Shown here in pieces: positions 17,160-19,581 of a stretch of 19,581 bases of DNA. Source of the DNA: CAVUOA01 sp963742955 (lineage in GTDB: Bacteria; Bacteroidota; Ignavibacteria; Tepidaquicellales; OLB5); contig CAVUOA010000007.1 of assembly GCA_963742955.1 (NCBI GenBank), positions 1 to 19,581 on the forward strand. Reading direction: 5' to 3'. Each line of letters opens with the position of its first letter. Position 1 is the first letter of the stretch. The position numbers and the translations under genes are program-made. The notes beneath the pieces were generated by a model that did not search any database, was not told the origin of the DNA, and was given only the letters and a program-made list of their open reading frames with translations.

Positions 17160-17189
17160 CAAAGATAATCAGCTAATGTATTAATTCAA
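17160..17189 (-). promoter_or_regulatory. Candidate Bacteroidota-type promoter
   Basis: Minus strand: TTG at 17189-17187, 19 bases, then TATCTTTG at 17167-17160. This fits the -33 TTTG/TTG and -7 TAnnTTTG boxes of Bacteroidota sigma factors, with the usual 19-21 base spacing. The -33 part lies in the last codons of the upstream asparagine synthase remnant. Transcription would start about 75 bases before the TTG at 17078 and serve the small membrane protein and genes further on. In AT-rich DNA such a match can occur by chance. Confidence 0.35.
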
Positions 17190-19107
17190 GGAATTTCTCA
17201 AAGCTCAGAAGTCTCCATATTTCCCAGCTGTAGTCTATTTCCGAATTAAAGTGCCTCTTTAAGTTTTGTTCAATAAAACGCCTGTCCAGGTATTTAAACA
17301 TTCTTGCATTATTGTTAGTCAACGAGTCAATAACATATTTTTTTAATCGCTTCCTGGTCCATTCTGCAAAAGGTACAGGGTAACCAAGTTTATCCTTTCT
17401 TTCATTTATTTGCTTTGGCAAATATTTTGATAAAGCTTTTTTGAACAAAGGCCTTGTCGAATGTTTACTTGCAAGATAATTAGCCTGGAGATTAACACCA
17501 AATTCAACAAGCCGAAAATCGAGAAAGGGTACTCTGCTTTCAACAGAATGTGCCATAGAAGACCGGTCCTGGTAATGCAGAAGAGCAGGTAAAGTAAGGT
17601 TCGTTATAAAATGGTAGTCTAAATTGTTCAGGAAATTATGGAAACGGTTCGGCGGTGAAATATCATAATACAATTCATTCCTTTTCATTTTATCAGGATA
17701 TCTTTATTAAGTATTTTATATCTGTTTGAGAAAAAGCCCCTTATAATTCTATTGTAAAGATTTGGAAAAAGGGAACTCGAGAAACCGTGAAGTCCGTTTT
17801 GAGCAAGATATGAATAATACAAATTCAGGTTCGCGAATAATTCTTTGTAATTTTTATCTTTAATTAATGAGCTTAAATAAGCTCCCTGAAGCAGGTATCC
17901 TCCAAAAACCTCGTCTCCACCCTGACCGTCAAGCAATACTTTTACCTTATCCTTTGCTTTTTTCATTACAAACCACAGTGGAAATAAGCCGGGACCTTCG
18001 GTTGGGTATTTCTTGATAATAAATAATTTCATTAAAAACAGATTCAAATTCGTCAACTGAAGGCTCCACCTTATTTTCAAGACATCCGAACTCTTTATTT
18101 ACAATATCTATGTAGTGGCTTTCATCGCACTCCTTATTGCTCCAAACAGCTGAAAATGTGTTTAAGCCTTTTGAAAAAATTTTACTTGAAACCGCTACAA
18201 TACTTGATGAATCAAACCCGCCGCTCAAACATGTTCCGACTGCCGTATCACTCCTGAATCTTAGTTTTATTGAATCGGAAAAAAGGTTTACGAGCTCTTC
18301 GGAAAGCTGTTTTTCGGATTTCTTATTTATCTCCTCTACAGGGATTTTGTAATATTGTTTTATTTCAATTGAGCCTTCGCGGTAAACAAGGTAATGCGAA
18401 GCACGCAAGGAATTGATTCCTGTAATATATGTTTCATTTTTGTTAAGCCTGTTGCCGTAAAGGATAAAAAATGGAATAAGCTTTTCATCCAAAACATTAC
18501 CGGTAATATTAAGACGAAGAAGAGGTTTTATTTCAGATGAGAAAGCAAAATAATTGCAGGTTGAGGTATAGTAAAGTGGTTTTATTCCAAACCGGTCTCT
18601 TGATAAAATAAGCTTTTTATTTTTTGAGTCCCATAGGGCAAATGCCCACATGCCATTGAAACGGTTGAAACAATCTTCACCCCATTTTAAATATGATTTT
18701 ATTATTACTTCAGTATCACTTTGTGTTTTGAAAGAATACCCGTGGGATTTCAATTCTTCTCTAAGTTCAATATAATTATATATTTCGCCATTAAAAGTAA
18801 CCCATACAACACCTTCTTCATCACACATTGGACCGTGGCCGTTTTCACTTAGGTCAATAATTGAAAGCCTTCTATGACCCATGACTAGGTCATAATTGTC
18901 AAGGTTACAAGTTGTTATATGCGGATATTTATTTTTTATGAACTTAATCGAATCATCACCTGAAAAAGCAGATGAATTATCATTCAAAACATTTATGCAA
19001 ACAAATCCTTCGTCATCAGGTCCCCTGTGTGCTAATAAATTATTTAAATGGACAATTTTCTTCTTAACTTCTGAATTTCCGGATAATATCCCGATAATAC
19101 CGCACAT
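17173..19107 (-). pseudogene. asnB: Asparagine synthase-like amidotransferase, second copy, broken by two indels
   Basis: The 1935 bases encode a recognisable two-domain enzyme of about 644 residues in three frames. The start is intact: MCGIIGIL with C2, RGPDDEG at 28-34, an insert of about 30 residues, GHRRLSIIDL at 77-86, FNGEIYN at 105-111 and the PP-loop SGGFDSS. Near 18002-18003 one surplus base ends the frame at 17947; removing it gives IPTEGPG and runs on to LLDGQGGDEVFGGY. At 17685-17690 the frame stops at TGA inside ATAAAATGA; one more A would join DILIK to MKRNELYYD and on to SMAHSVESRVPFLD. No conserved part is missing otherwise, so decay is recent or the sequence is wrong. Paralogue of the intact gene at 9817-11694 but clearly divergent. 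It starts 3 bases after the GNAT gene. Confidence 0.85.
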
Positions 19108-19110
19108 TAT

Positions 19111-19545
19111 TTAAATTATTATTTTCTCCAGATAGTATAAATCGTTATAAGTTGAATTTACTTTTAAGAATACGAACCCGTTTCTTAAATAAAAATTCAT
19201 TGCGCCTGAATTATTTTTATTACACATCAATTGAATTGTCTTAAGATTTGCTTCTCTTGCCTTTTTCTCGCACTCGGTTAACAGCGCTGCACCCATTTTA
19301 GTGTTTCTGAAATTCTTCAGGATGTAAAAGAAGTGAATATAAAAAATGTCGGATTTTCTCGAATTTACAGAGAAACCGCAGATAGAGTTGCCTTTAAGTA
19401 TTGCCAGGCTTAAATTCCATTTGTCAGGAAGGTCAATGAAAAAATTATCTTCTTTCCAGTTATTATATTCAAAATCCAATGTATCATCTATAATGACGCC
19501 AATATGGGTGTTTAGTATTTCTTTCGTTAAAGTAACGAATTCCAA
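19111..19545 (-). CDS. GNAT-family N-acetyltransferase
   Basis: A 144-residue protein of the Gcn5-related acetyltransferase fold. The acetyl-CoA pyrophosphate-binding motif A appears as FRNTKMGAALLTECEKKA around 79-96, followed by the strand IQLMCNKNN and the typical C-terminal NFYLRNGFVFLK. Acceptor could be an amino sugar made by the locus, but GNAT proteins act on many amines and this assignment is open. The start is taken as TTG at 19545, since TAA stands in frame four codons upstream and no ATG precedes the conserved core; an indel or a missed start upstream is possible. It ends 3 bases before the broken asparagine synthase gene (TAAATAATG). Confidence 0.82.
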   Translation of the reverse strand: MEFVTLTKEILNTHIGVIIDDTLDFEYNNWKEDNFFIDLPDKWNLSLAILKGNSICGFSVNSRKSDIFYIHFFYILKNFRNTKMGAALLTECEKKAREANLKTIQLMCNKNNSGAMNFYLRNGFVFLKVNSTYNDLYYLEKIII

Positions 19546-19581
19546 TTTTAATGATTAAGATTTCTAAAATCCCGAGGACTT

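Noticed and set aside
17173..17688. Third piece of the amidotransferase starting at ATG in an ATGA overlap, possibly a translation-coupled split subunit
   Set aside because: The break lies inside one domain, and a single A restores the frame. With a second break upstream in the same gene, a designed split is unlikely.
17685..17692. Programmed -1 frameshift at ATAAAATGA
   Set aside because: A single AAA codon could slip, but there is no proper X XXY YYZ heptamer and no evident downstream structure; the nearby second indel makes accident or error more likely.
17685..18080. Open frame with its own ATG and the synthetase motif LLDGQGGDEVFGGY, possibly a separate gene
   Set aside because: Its first residues are out-of-frame reading of the upstream domain, and the meaningful part starts at the frame break near 18002. 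It is the middle piece of the broken asparagine synthase.

Overview
The window is an AT-rich, almost gap-free polysaccharide (O-antigen, capsule or exopolysaccharide) biosynthesis locus. All 19 genes lie on the minus strand and are transcribed from the right end of the window to the left. Starts lack an obvious Shine-Dalgarno sequence, and one intergenic spacer carries a TTG-N19-TAnnTTTG promoter of the Bacteroidota type. Together these suggest a member of the Bacteroidota/Ignavibacteriota (FCB) group. That placement is inference; no rRNA or tRNA is present to fix it.

Layout in transcription order. (1) 19545-15206: a GNAT acetyltransferase, an asparagine synthase-like amidotransferase broken by two indels, a small membrane-anchored protein, a transglutaminase-like membrane protein disturbed near its start, and a PIG-L type deacetylase. 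(2) 15203-11836: a GT4 glycosyltransferase, a GalE-like epimerase/dehydratase and a DegT-type sugar aminotransferase. (3) 11694-4717: a tightly coupled run of an intact asparagine synthase-like amidotransferase, a sugar formyltransferase, a NodB-like deacetylase, a Gfo/Idh/MocA oxidoreductase, a second DegT aminotransferase, a second NodB-like deacetylase and a WbqC-family protein. Most junctions here are ATGA, TTGA or TAATG overlaps, or have no spacer. (4) 4548-10: a sugar-1-phosphate nucleotidyltransferase, a second SDR epimerase/dehydratase, a third DegT aminotransferase and a GT-C integral membrane glycosyltransferase.

Taken together the genes can make one or more nucleotide-activated sugars (nucleotidyltransferase, two SDRs, Gfo/Idh/MocA dehydrogenase), put amino groups on them (three DegT enzymes), decorate the amines (formyltransferase, GNAT), amidate carboxylates (AsnB-like enzymes), and remove acyl groups (PIG-L and two NodB-like proteins). 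One GT4 and one GT-C enzyme would transfer sugars. No flippase, polymerase, chain-length regulator, ABC exporter or initiating phosphoglycosyl transferase is seen, so the locus must extend beyond the window or share these functions with another site.

The right part (16.5-18.1 kb) holds three apparent single-base indels, all others being clean, so it deserves a check at read level. There are no gene-free stretches over 300 bases; the longest spacers are 4549-4716 and 11695-11835. Nothing is recognised in 1-9 or 19546-19581. I found no CRISPR array, insertion sequence, RNA gene or clear rho-independent terminator.
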